A stretch of DNA of 5,655 nucleotides from positions 1 through 5,655 of the forward strand of contig JANXPK010000203.1 of NCBI GenBank assembly GCA_025357355.1. Reading direction: 5' to 3'. Shown here piece by piece: positions 1 through 5,447 of the stretch. A program made the position numbers and the translations under genes. How positions within the stretch are numbered: the stretch's first letter is position 1; each line of letters begins with the position of its first letter. A model generated the notes under the pieces. The model was not told the origin of the DNA, did not search any database, and saw only the letters and a list, made by a program, of their open reading frames with translations. Source of the stretch: Rhodobacterales bacterium. Lineage in GTDB: Bacteria; Pseudomonadota; Alphaproteobacteria; Rhodobacterales; Rhodobacteraceae.

Positions 1-1
1 T

Positions 2-433
2 GTGCTCATGCATTCGGTCGCCACGCCCGATACGATGCAGGACGATCCGGCCTATGAGGATGTGCTGCTGGACGTCTTTGATGCGCTTAAAGAGCGTATT
101 GCCGTGGCCTTGGCGGCGGGGATTGAGCGGGAGAGGATCGCGGTGGACCCGGGGATCGGCTTTGGCAAGACGCTGGCGCACAACTTGGCGCTGATCTCGC
201 GGCTGTCGGTGTTTCATGATCTGGGAGTGCCGGTATTGCTGGGTGCTTCGCGCAAGCGTTTCATCGGCACGATCGGGGCCGAAGCCGAGGCGGCCCGGCG
301 GATGCCGGGGTCGCTGGCAGTGGCCTTGGCCGGGGTTGCGCAAGGCGCGCAGATCATAAGGGTGCACGATGTGGCCGAGACGCGGCAGGCGTTGTCGTTG
401 TGGCTGGCAGTCACCAGGGGAGAGGCGACATGA
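2..433 (+). CDS. folP: Dihydropteroate synthase, C-terminal part (5' end outside the window)
   Basis: This enzyme condenses 6-hydroxymethyl-7,8-dihydropterin diphosphate with p-aminobenzoate to give 7,8-dihydropteroate in cytosolic folate synthesis; it is the sulfonamide target. Only the last 143 codons are present, about half of a usual 270-280 residue protein. The frame is open at the left edge, so the first codon seen is internal and not a start. Visible family signatures, numbered from the first full codon, are the LMH segment (2-4), DPGIGFGKT (49-57, where the Asp corresponds to the pterin-binding Asp of the barrel), GASRKRFIG (81-89, the SRK loop near the substrate phosphate) and the C-terminal RVHD (120-123, whose Arg and His are conserved in the family). 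No frame damage is seen. The TGA stop overlaps the glmM start codon as ATGA, implying one transcript and translational coupling. Identity is very secure; only the missing N-terminus is unknown. Confidence 0.95.
   Translation: MLMHSVATPDTMQDDPAYEDVLLDVFDALKERIAVALAAGIERERIAVDPGIGFGKTLAHNLALISRLSVFHDLGVPVLLGASRKRFIGTIGAEAEAARRMPGSLAVALAGVAQGAQIIRVHDVAETRQALSLWLAVTRGEAT
416..422 (+). promoter_or_regulatory. Ribosome binding site of glmM inside folP
   Basis: The purine run AGGGGAG ends 7 nt before the ATG at 430. It lies within the last codons of folP and fixes the glmM start at 430, not at in-frame codons further upstream such as 400. With the ATGA overlap it supports coupled translation of the two genes. 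Confidence 0.7.
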
Positions 434-1773
434 GCCGTAAGCTGTTTGGAACCGATGGCGTGCGGGGGCAGGCCAATTCCTATCCGATGACCGCCGAGAT
501 GGCGTTACGGCTCGGGGCGGCGGCTGGGCGGTTCTTTCGCCGGGACGGGTCTGCGGGGCACCGGGTTGTGATCGGCAAGGACACGCGGCTGTCGGGCTAC
601 ATGCTGGAAAACGCGCTGACGGCGGGGCTGTGCTCGACGGGGATGAACGTGCTGCTGCTCGGCCCGGTGCCGACGCCGGCGGTGGGGTTTCTGACCCGGT
701 CGATGCGGGCCGATCTGGGGGTGATGATCAGCGCCTCACACAACCCGCATCAGGACAACGGCATCAAGTTCTTTGGCCCCGACGGCTTCAAGCTGTCGGA
801 CGAGGCCGAGGCCGAAATCGAGGCGATTGTGGCGGGCGAGATCGCACCGGTGGACCCCGAACGGATTGGGCGGGCGCGGCGGATCGACGACGGGCGCGGG
901 CGTTATCAGGAGTTTGTGAAGACCACTTTCCCCGCTGGCCTGCGGCTGGACGGGTTGAAGGTGGTGATCGACTGCGCCAACGGGGCGTCCTACAAGGCGG
1001 CGCCGGAGGTGCTGTGGGAACTGGGGGCTGACGTCATTCCGGTCGGTGTCAGCCCGAACGGCACCAATATCAATGACCGGGTCGGGTCGACCCATACCCA
1101 AACCGCCGCCGAGGCGGTGGTGTCACATGGCGCCCATGTCGGGATTTCGCTGGATGGCGATGCCGACCGGGTGATGATCATCGACGAGACCGGACGGGTG
1201 GCAGACGGCGATCAGATCATGGCGCTGCTGGCGGGGCGCTGGGCGGATGAGGGGCGGCTGAACGGCGGTACGCTGGTCGCCACGGTGATGAGCAATCTGG
1301 GGCTGGAGCGGTTCCTGACCGGGCGCGGCCTGCGGCTGGAACGTACTGCGGTCGGCGACCGCTATGTGGTCGAGGCGATGCGGCGGGGGGGATGGAACCT
1401 TGGTGGCGAGCAGTCGGGGCATATCGTGATGACCGACTATGCCACCACGGGGGATGGATTGATTGCGGGCTTGCAATTTCTGGCCGAAATGGCGCGGACC
1501 GGTCAGCCGGCGAGCCAACTGGTAGAGCAATTTGCGACAGTGCCGCAGCTTTTGAAAAATGTGCGCTATGGCGAGGGGGCGCGGCCATTGGAGGCGGCTG
1601 CGGTCAAGGCGGCCATAGCAGGGGCAGAGGTGGCGCTGAACGGGCGGGGGCGGCTGTTGATCCGCAAATCGGGGACCGAGCCCCTGGTGCGAGTGATGGC
1701 GGAATGCGAGGACGAGGCGTTGCTGCGCGCCGTGGTTGAAGAGATTGTCGGGGCGGTGCAGGCGGCGGTATAG
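430..1773 (+). CDS. glmM: Phosphoglucosamine mutase
   Basis: GlmM interconverts glucosamine-6-phosphate and glucosamine-1-phosphate, the step feeding UDP-GlcNAc for peptidoglycan and lipopolysaccharide. The protein has 447 residues, the normal family length. It starts with MSRKLFGTDGVRG, and FGTDGVRG (6-13) is diagnostic for GlmM. The active-site loop SASHNP is at 101-106, with Ser103 as the residue expected to be phosphorylated. The Mg-binding loop DGDADR is at 242-247, the sugar-binding loop GEQSGH at 326-331, and the phosphate-binding loop RKSGTEP at 412-418. All four domains of the alpha-D-phosphohexomutase fold are therefore intact. The SASHNP and GEQSGH forms separate it from phosphomannomutase/phosphoglucomutase relatives. 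The start at 430 is supported by a Shine-Dalgarno run 7 nt upstream and by the N-terminal motif; the frame also extends upstream, but that stretch is folP. It is cotranscribed with folP and is the last gene of this unit, facing a convergent gene. Confidence 0.98.
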   Translation: MSRKLFGTDGVRGQANSYPMTAEMALRLGAAAGRFFRRDGSAGHRVVIGKDTRLSGYMLENALTAGLCSTGMNVLLLGPVPTPAVGFLTRSMRADLGVMISASHNPHQDNGIKFFGPDGFKLSDEAEAEIEAIVAGEIAPVDPERIGRARRIDDGRGRYQEFVKTTFPAGLRLDGLKVVIDCANGASYKAAPEVLWELGADVIPVGVSPNGTNINDRVGSTHTQTAAEAVVSHGAHVGISLDGDADRVMIIDETGRVADGDQIMALLAGRWADEGRLNGGTLVATVMSNLGLERFLTGRGLRLERTAVGDRYVVEAMRRGGWNLGGEQSGHIVMTDYATTGDGLIAGLQFLAEMARTGQPASQLVEQFATVPQLLKNVRYGEGARPLEAAAVKAAIAGAEVALNGRGRLLIRKSGTEPLVRVMAECEDEALLRAVVEEIVGAVQAAV

Positions 1774-1777
1774 GGGC

Positions 1778-1797
1778 GTCCACCTGTGGACACTTTT
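1778..1797 (+). terminator. Possible weak terminator after glmM
   Basis: Five bases after the glmM stop, GTCCAC (1778-1783) and GTGGAC (1786-1791) form an inverted repeat, in practice about a 5-bp stem with a CCTG loop. It is followed by AC and four T, then GATTTTCG. Position and T-rich tail fit an intrinsic terminator, but the stem is short, so termination may be inefficient or Rho-dependent. Confidence 0.4.
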
Positions 1798-1808
1798 GAT
1801 TTTCGTTC

Positions 1809-1828
1809 AATATCAACACGTTGATATT
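1809..1828. repeat. Perfect AT-rich inverted repeat in the convergent gap
   Basis: AATATCAA (1809-1816) and TTGATATT (1821-1828) are perfect inverted arms around CACG; the inner C/G can also pair, giving 9 pairs. Two more T follow on the plus strand. It could be a second, AT-rich terminator hairpin for glmM or a dyad operator. It stands out from the GC-rich surroundings. Confidence 0.6.
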
Positions 1829-1833
1829 TTACG

Positions 1834-1849
1834 TTAACCTGATTTTAAC
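1834..1849. promoter_or_regulatory. CtrA-type binding site (TTAA-N7-TTAAC)
   Basis: TTAA (1834-1837), seven bases, then TTAAC (1845-1849) match the full CtrA consensus exactly. Because the site is flanked by CG on both sides (CGTTAA...TTAACG, 1832-1850), the reverse strand matches as well. CtrA is the essential or conserved cell-cycle/motility/gene-transfer response regulator of alphaproteobacteria. The site lies between two convergent gene ends, so no obvious target promoter is present. The match is seen directly; binding is inferred. Confidence 0.45.
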
Positions 1850-1883
1850 GCTGCCATAGCGACACGGCATTTTGGCCTGTCAT

Positions 1884-2567
1884 TCAGGCCTCGCTGGGAA
1901 CGCCAATTCTAGCCAGGACCCGGCCCACATTGTCGCCGACATACCATCGATCATCAGCAGGCCATCCTGTTGGATCGGTGATCCTTGGCTTGGGGCGGCG
2001 CAGGACTTCCCCATCGAAATAGGTGGTTTCGCGGCCGGACAAGGGGAAACGCAACACGCGCATGGTTCGGGCAAGCTGCAATTTGGAGGACTTGGCGCTG
2101 CGACCGTTGATGTTGGGGGTGGTGTCATCCAGCAGCGCGCGCAGGCGGCCATCTTCGGTTTGCAGGACCAGAAGTTCGGTGAAATGTTCGGCCTCAAGCA
2201 GCCGGATGACGTGGCTCAACTGAACAGTCTCTTCTTCGATCATACCGGCGTCGATGTCCGCCTTCATTTGCCGCCGCGCCCGTTGCTCTTGGCGGAAACG
2301 TGACACGAGATCGGCGAGAGCGGACAGAGCAAGGACAATCGTTGCGGCAATGCCGGCCCAGATGGCGGTTTTGGTGGTCTGAGAAGTGGCGAGGGCACCC
2401 GTCGCCTTGAAGGCCAGCTTGACCGCGAGGTCGACCGTGCTGCCACAAAAGCAGGCGGCAAGCGTGGAGATTGCAGACATTTGGGCAAGGCGTCGGGCGG
2501 TCATGCCCGAGCGGATCGCCTGCTCCAGTTCGGATCGTTCAAGGGGTGTCATCTGGCGTTGATTCAT
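1884..2567 (-). CDS. Hypothetical membrane protein, family not recognised
   Basis: I do not recognise this protein. With the ATG at 2567 it has 227 residues. An N-terminal charged helix (about 7-29) precedes a moderately hydrophobic segment (30-53, containing Cys39 and Cys41) and a clear transmembrane helix (about 68-88, from TAIWAGIAATIV onward). Next comes a very basic/acidic stretch (89-110, rich in Arg, Gln and Glu) that may be helical or coiled. The C-terminal part of roughly 120 residues looks soluble and contains paired Trp/Tyr near WPADDRWYVGDNVGRV. This suggests a membrane-anchored protein with a cytosolic or periplasmic tail, but no catalytic motif is visible. The start is uncertain: the frame is open up to a GTG at 2672, two bases after the cytochrome b561 stop, which would give 262 residues, but neither start has a good Shine-Dalgarno. 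The internal ATG at 2552 is another option. It is probably the last gene of the PepSY-b561 unit. Confidence 0.6.
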   Translation of the reverse strand: MNQRQMTPLERSELEQAIRSGMTARRLAQMSAISTLAACFCGSTVDLAVKLAFKATGALATSQTTKTAIWAGIAATIVLALSALADLVSRFRQEQRARRQMKADIDAGMIEEETVQLSHVIRLLEAEHFTELLVLQTEDGRLRALLDDTTPNINGRSAKSSKLQLARTMRVLRFPLSGRETTYFDGEVLRRPKPRITDPTGWPADDRWYVGDNVGRVLARIGVPSEA

Positions 2568-2674
2568 CAGCCCGATCTGGGCGGTGACCGTGCCAAATTT
2601 GTGGCCAGATCGCGGAACACCGGCGGCAGAGCAAGGATGAACGAAATCGTGATGGGCTGTTCGGCCGGTCACGG

Positions 2675-3271
2675 TCAGGCGACGTCGCCGTCGCCTGCCG
2701 CGCGCTTTTTACCGGAGACCATGGCGGAAACCAGATTCTCGTGGTGTTTGAAGCTAGCCACCAGCACGCCCGCCAGATGCAGGATGATCATCACCACCAA
2801 AAGATGGGCGATCACGGAATGCAGGGTGACTACCCAATCTTCGCCGTACCAGGTGTCGGTGTACATCATCCAGCCGGTGACGCCCAGGCCCAGAACCCCG
2901 GCCATCAGTGTCAGCACCATCGCGCCGCCAGCGGGATTGTGGCCCAGATGGCGGGCTTCGGTGCCCTGAACGATGGCGCCGAGATAAGCCAGCACCCGGA
3001 ACGGGCCGGTGACAAAACTGGTGAACCGCGCATAGCGGGTGCCGATCAGGCCCCAGACCAGACGCAGAAAGATCAGGCCCGCGGCGGCGTAGCCAGCCCA
3101 GACATGCAGCGCCTCGACCCGGTTGGCGGTGAACCAGGCGAAGACGAAACTGGCCACCAGGCTCCAGTGGAAGAGCCGCACCAAAGGGTCCCAGACGCGC
3201 ACCATCGTTGGGGGGAAGTGCGCGTCTGGCTGGGTCGGTGAGGTGGGATCAGCCTTCACCGGCTTCGGCAT
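2675..3271 (-). CDS. Cytochrome b561-type diheme membrane protein (cytochrome b/b6 domain)
   Basis: This 198-residue integral membrane protein belongs to the bacterial cytochrome b561 / Ni-Fe-hydrogenase b-subunit family, which passes electrons between quinone and a periplasmic or membrane partner. A short cytosolic lead with VRVWDPLVRLFHW precedes four hydrophobic helices, at about 30-49, 54-77, 116-137 and 147-174. Candidate heme ligands are His35 (helix 1), His56 (helix 2), and His151 and His165 (helix 4); the 14-residue spacing of the last two is what two stacked b-hemes require. His156 also lies in helix 4. The ATG at 3271 was chosen because a GGAG lies 10 nt upstream; a TTG at 3277 is less likely. 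It overlaps the 3' end of the PepSY gene by 23 nt in another frame, so the two are almost certainly cotranslated. No hydrogenase genes are nearby, so the PepSY protein is the likely functional partner. The physiological substrate is unknown. Confidence 0.88.
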   Translation of the reverse strand: MPKPVKADPTSPTQPDAHFPPTMVRVWDPLVRLFHWSLVASFVFAWFTANRVEALHVWAGYAAAGLIFLRLVWGLIGTRYARFTSFVTGPFRVLAYLGAIVQGTEARHLGHNPAGGAMVLTLMAGVLGLGVTGWMMYTDTWYGEDWVVTLHSVIAHLLVVMIILHLAGVLVASFKHHENLVSAMVSGKKRAAGDGDVA

Positions 3272-3536
3272 TTGCAATCGGCTCCAGAGTTTCGGCGTTG
3301 AAGCCGAGGGTCGCGAGCTTGCCTTTGGCGTCTTTGGTGTAGGCCTCGTAGCAGCCCTTTTCGGTCTTGATCTTGACGACGGTCAGACCCTTGGTCTTCA
3401 GAAGTGCGACCAGATCGGACTGGGGTTTGAACTTGGACGCGTCCGACTTCGAGCAGGTCGCGGGCAGGGTGGTTGCGGCATAGGCCGGGGCTGTCAGCGA
3501 CAGAGCGAGGGCGAGGGCGGTCAGGCTGCGAAACAT
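3249..3536 (-). CDS. Secreted PepSY-domain protein
   Basis: A 95-residue precursor. Residues 1-20 form a classical Sec signal peptide: a short basic start (Arg3), a Leu/Ala core and an AYA cleavage motif before Ala21. The mature part of about 75 residues shows the small PepSY fold pattern: a helix with DLVALLKTKGL (41-51), strand VVKIKTE (53-59), the characteristic GCYEAY turn (61-66), then KGKLATLGFNAETLEPI. Cys28 and Cys62 could form a periplasmic disulfide. PepSY domains of this size are often encoded next to cytochrome b561 proteins, as here, and are thought to be periplasmic sensor or accessory modules; the biochemical role is not settled. The ATG at 3536 has a GGAG at a 7-nt spacing (plus-strand CTCC, 3544-3547). 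It is the first gene of the minus-strand unit and overlaps the cytochrome gene by 23 nt. Confidence 0.85.
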   Translation of the reverse strand: MFRSLTALALALSLTAPAYAATTLPATCSKSDASKFKPQSDLVALLKTKGLTVVKIKTEKGCYEAYTKDAKGKLATLGFNAETLEPIANAEAGEG

Positions 3537-3560
3537 CAGGTTACTCCGGTTGTTGTTGTG

Positions 3561-3576
3561 TGACGACGCATCGTCA
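3561..3576. repeat. Small inverted repeat in the PepSY leader
   Basis: TGACGA (3561-3566) and TCGTCA (3571-3576) are perfect arms around CGCA, 24 nt upstream of the PepSY start codon. It could be an mRNA hairpin just before the ribosome binding site or an operator half-site pair. Six-pair repeats of this sort occur often by chance, so support is weak. Confidence 0.3.
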
Positions 3577-3678
3577 GGGATCAGGTCTTGCGAGGGGTTC
3601 TCGTCTTGGCCTGAGCGAGGTTTAGGGGGTGAAGCTGACAGGGGCCTGAACGGGGGGGAGAGAGCGAAGAAAACGAGT

Positions 3679-3692
3679 GTCCAGATCTGGAC
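3679..3692. promoter_or_regulatory. Perfect 14-bp palindrome, candidate operator
   Basis: GTCCAGATCTGGAC is a complete palindrome with no loop. After one mismatch two further base pairs match on each side (AG and CT), so the dyad spans about 20 bp (3676-3695). It would lie roughly 7-20 nt downstream of the start point predicted from the minus-strand promoter at 3706-3733, a typical repressor site position. Alternatively, with GATC as loop it is a hairpin followed on the minus strand by CGTTTTCTT, which could attenuate or end transcription. Confidence 0.4.
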
Positions 3693-3705
3693 GCTAAAAA
3701 ATATC

Positions 3706-3733
3706 GTTATATGACAGTATGTTGACGGGACAA
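3706..3733 (-). promoter_or_regulatory. Candidate sigma-70-type promoter of the PepSY-b561 unit
   Basis: On the minus strand TTGTCC (3733-3728) lies 16 nt before TATAAC (3711-3706), matching 4 of 6 and 5 of 6 of the -35 and -10 consensus. It sits in the only AT-rich patch of this gap. The start point would be near 3699, giving a leader of about 160 nt before the PepSY ATG that contains two dyads. Inferred from sequence only. Confidence 0.4.
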
Positions 3734-3754
3734 GTAACTTCAGCGAAAGGTCTT

Positions 3755-3780
3755 GCGCCCTGCAGGTGACTGCAAGGCGC
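3755..3780 (-). terminator. Strong hairpin after the SnoaL-like gene, probable terminator
   Basis: On the minus strand GCGCCTTGCAG and CTGCAGGGCGC form an 11-bp stem with a single T-G wobble and a TCAC tetraloop, starting 35 nt after the stop codon at 3816. The following bases (AAGACCTTTCG) lack a real T run, so this is a hairpin-type or Rho-assisted terminator, or a 3'-end stabilising structure, and not a textbook intrinsic one. Confidence 0.55.
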
Positions 3781-3815
3781 GGTTGTTTCAGCCGAATTTC
3801 GCCGATCAGGGCCGG

Positions 3816-4244
3816 TCAGTCGGGCAGGACCTGCGCGATCAGGTCAGGCACATTCCAATAGGTGGCTTCGTGCAGGATGCGGCCGTCGCGGATGCGGGAC
3901 ATTATCACGCATTTGACCGCAGCGCGCTTGCCGGTGCCGGGCAGGGTGCCTTGCGGGGTGACAAGCGGCTTGGCAAGGGTCGCGTAGACGGTGATGTCGA
4001 GAAACACTGTCTCGCCATTGATTGCCGAGTCATGAACCTCGGTCTGCCAATCGGTGCAGGCCTCGCCGAACGGCTGGTTGTAGGCACGGGCGGCGGCGGC
4101 GCCTTTGCCATCCGGCATGCCGGGATAAGCAAAGGTGAAGCCGGGGGCGAGGCGGGCTTGCCAGCGGTCAAGGTCGCCCGCGGCAAAGGCGTCAAACAGG
4201 CTGAGGGCAAGGCGTGTCGTTTCGGCGTCTGGCAGGTCTTTCAT
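3816..4244 (-). CDS. SnoaL-like / NTF2-fold protein (ester cyclase-like)
   Basis: A 142-residue soluble protein with the alpha+beta cone layout of the SnoaL-like/NTF2 superfamily: two N-terminal helices (ALSLFDAFAAGD, 13-24, then DRWQARLAPGF, 26-36), a strand with FTFAYPGMPDGKG (36-48), a helix (AAARAYNQPFGEA, 50-62), then strands with VHDSAINGETVFLDITVYATL (70-90), RAAVKCVIMSRIRDGRI (107-123) and a closing HEATYWNVPDLIAQV (125-139). Members include polyketide cyclases, dehydratases and many uncharacterised proteins; polar residues such as His71, Asp83, Lys111, His125 and Tyr129 could line the pocket, but no specific reaction can be assigned. The ATG at 4244 was preferred to the ATG at 4256 and the GTG at 4268 because GGAGG stands 5 nt before it. 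It appears monocistronic: the ilvC terminator lies upstream and a hairpin downstream. No pathway partners are adjacent. Confidence 0.85.
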   Translation of the reverse strand: MKDLPDAETTRLALSLFDAFAAGDLDRWQARLAPGFTFAYPGMPDGKGAAAARAYNQPFGEACTDWQTEVHDSAINGETVFLDITVYATLAKPLVTPQGTLPGTGKRAAVKCVIMSRIRDGRILHEATYWNVPDLIAQVLPD

Positions 4245-4261
4245 GTCATCCTCCATCTGGG

Positions 4262-4276
4262 GCGCCACCGTGGCGC
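4262..4276. repeat. Inverted repeat just upstream of the SnoaL-like gene
   Basis: GCGCCA (4262-4267) and TGGCGC (4271-4276) are perfect arms around CCG, about 18 nt before the start codon. It may form a hairpin in the leader close to the ribosome binding site or act as a dyad operator. No convincing -35/-10 pair was found in 4277-4345, so the promoter of this gene is unlocated. Confidence 0.3.
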
Positions 4277-4345
4277 GGGTGATGAGGGCAGGATGGCCTT
4301 AAGGGTCGGGCTGCGCATGGGGAGGATTCCCTAGGGCGGCATAGC

Positions 4346-4371
4346 AAAAGGCCGGGGTTTTCACCCCGGCC
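4346..4371 (-). terminator. Intrinsic terminator of ilvC
   Basis: On the minus strand GGCCGGGGT and ACCCCGGCC form a perfect 9-bp GC-rich stem (4371-4363 and 4358-4350) with a GAAA tetraloop, followed at once by TTTT (4349-4346). The hairpin starts 28 nt after the ilvC stop. This is the clearest terminator in the window and separates ilvC from the SnoaL-like gene. Confidence 0.9.
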
Positions 4372-4399
4372 GGTCTGGCATAGCGGTGTGCAGGCGGGA

Positions 4400-5422
4400 T
4401 CAGTTCCGCGCGCGGTCGACCATTTTGCCCTTGGAAATCCACGGCATCATGGCGCGCAGCTTTTCGCCGACCTTTTCGATCTGATGCTCGTCGTTGCGGC
4501 GGCGGGTGGCCTTGAAGAAGGGCTGGCCGACGGTGTTTTCCTGCATGAAGTCCGACACGAACTTGCCGGACTGGATGTCTTCCAGCACGGCTTTCATGCG
4601 GGCCTTGGTTTCGGCATAGGGCAGGATCCGCGGACCGGAGACGTATTCGCCATATTCGGCGGTGTTGCTGATCGAGTAGTTCATGTTGGCGATGCCGCCT
4701 TCATAGATCAGGTCGACGATCAGCTTCACCTCGTGCAGGCATTCGAAATAGGCCATTTCGGGCTCGTAGCCCGCCTCGACCAGGGTTTCAAAGCCCATGC
4801 GGATCAGTTCGACCAAGCCGCCGCAAAGGACAGCTTGTTCGCCGAAGAGGTCGGTTTCGCATTCCTGGCGGAAATTGGTTTCGATGATGCCGGAGCGGCC
4901 GCCACCGATGCCCGAACAGTAGCTAAGGCCGAGTTCCATCGCCTTGCCAGAGGCGTCCTGATGGACAGCGACGAGGCAGGGCACGCCGCCGCCCTTGAGG
5001 TATTCGCCGCGCACGGTGTGGCCGGGGCCTTTGGGGGCCATCATGATGACGTCGACGCCGGGTTTCGGCTCGATCAGGCCGAAATGGATGTTCAGCCCGT
5101 GGGCAAAGGCCATCGCGGCGCCATCACGGATATTGTCGTGGACGTATTTCTTGTAGGTCGCGGCCTGCAGCTCGTCCGGCATGGTGAACATGATCAGATC
5201 GGCCCAGGCTGCGGCTTTTTCGATGTCCATCACCTTAAGGCCTTCGGCTTCGGCCTTCTTGGCGGAGGGAGAGCCGGGGCGCAGGGCGATGACGAGGTTC
5301 TTGGCACCGCTGTCGCGCAGGTTCAGCGCATGGGCATGGCCTTGCGAGCCGTAGCCGAGGATGGCGACCTTTTTGTCCTTGATCAGGTTTATGTCGCAGT
5401 CACGATCGTAATAGACGCGCAT
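4400..5422 (-). CDS. ilvC: Ketol-acid reductoisomerase, class I (NADP+)
   Basis: IlvC performs the Mg-dependent alkyl migration and NADPH reduction of acetolactate or acetohydroxybutyrate to the dihydroxy acids of valine/leucine and isoleucine synthesis, in the cytosol. The protein has 340 residues, the short class I length. The Rossmann loop GYGSQG is at 23-28, with Arg48, Ser51 and Ser53 in the loop that sets NADPH preference. Active-site residues in register with the family are His106 (AHGLNI), Lys129 (PKGPGH), metal ligands Asp189 and Glu193 (ETDLFGEQ), Glu225 and Glu229 (FECLHEVK), and Ser250 (YSISNTAEYG). The knotted helical domain is complete. The start MRVYYDRDCD at 5422 has GGAGG 5 nt upstream; the frame stays open 27 codons further, but that stretch is Arg/Pro-rich and atypical. 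The gene is monocistronic, with its own terminator, and diverges from the gene at 5591. No ilvBN or regulator gene is in view. Confidence 0.98.
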   Translation of the reverse strand: MRVYYDRDCDINLIKDKKVAILGYGSQGHAHALNLRDSGAKNLVIALRPGSPSAKKAEAEGLKVMDIEKAAAWADLIMFTMPDELQAATYKKYVHDNIRDGAAMAFAHGLNIHFGLIEPKPGVDVIMMAPKGPGHTVRGEYLKGGGVPCLVAVHQDASGKAMELGLSYCSGIGGGRSGIIETNFRQECETDLFGEQAVLCGGLVELIRMGFETLVEAGYEPEMAYFECLHEVKLIVDLIYEGGIANMNYSISNTAEYGEYVSGPRILPYAETKARMKAVLEDIQSGKFVSDFMQENTVGQPFFKATRRRNDEHQIEKVGEKLRAMMPWISKGKMVDRARN

Positions 5423-5447
5423 GGCATCCTCCCTTGTTCGCTGTGGC

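Larger units (their letters stand above)
3537..3815. other. 279-nt intergenic region between the PepSY and SnoaL-like genes
   Basis: No credible gene lies here. From right to left (the reading direction of both neighbours) it holds a GC-rich hairpin after the SnoaL-like gene (3755-3780), an AT-rich candidate promoter (3706-3733), a 14-bp palindrome (3679-3692), a G-rich stretch on the plus strand with seven consecutive G (3652-3658), the 3561-3576 repeat, and the PepSY ribosome binding site (3544-3547). The length and density of dyads suggest a regulated promoter. Confidence 0.6.

Noticed and set aside
400..429. Upstream extension of glmM by ten codons
   Set aside because: The ribosome binding site at 416-422 and the family N-terminus MSRKLFGTDGVRG place the start at 430; the extension is folP coding sequence.
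1874..1890. GGCCTG-TCATT-CAGGCC hairpin at the end of the unrecognised gene
   Set aside because: It overlaps the stop codon and is followed on the minus strand by AAAA and not T residues, so it does not read as a terminator in the transcribed direction.
1872..2303. A 143-codon plus-strand frame starting just after the CtrA-type box
   Set aside because: The possible link to the box was tempting, but the frame begins at a TTG without a ribosome binding site, has low-complexity Gly/Gln-rich composition and lies opposite a longer minus-strand gene with a proper membrane helix.
2580..2595. TGGCACG with GG-N10-GC spacing on the minus strand, like a sigma-54 promoter
   Set aside because: The -12 half reads CCGCC and not TTGCA/TTGCT, and the start point would fall almost on the ATG at 2567. 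Treated as a chance match.
3753..4334. A 193-codon plus-strand frame opposite the SnoaL-like gene
   Set aside because: The minus strand has a strong ribosome binding site, a recognisable fold and flanking terminators; the plus frame is Gly/Arg-rich noise.
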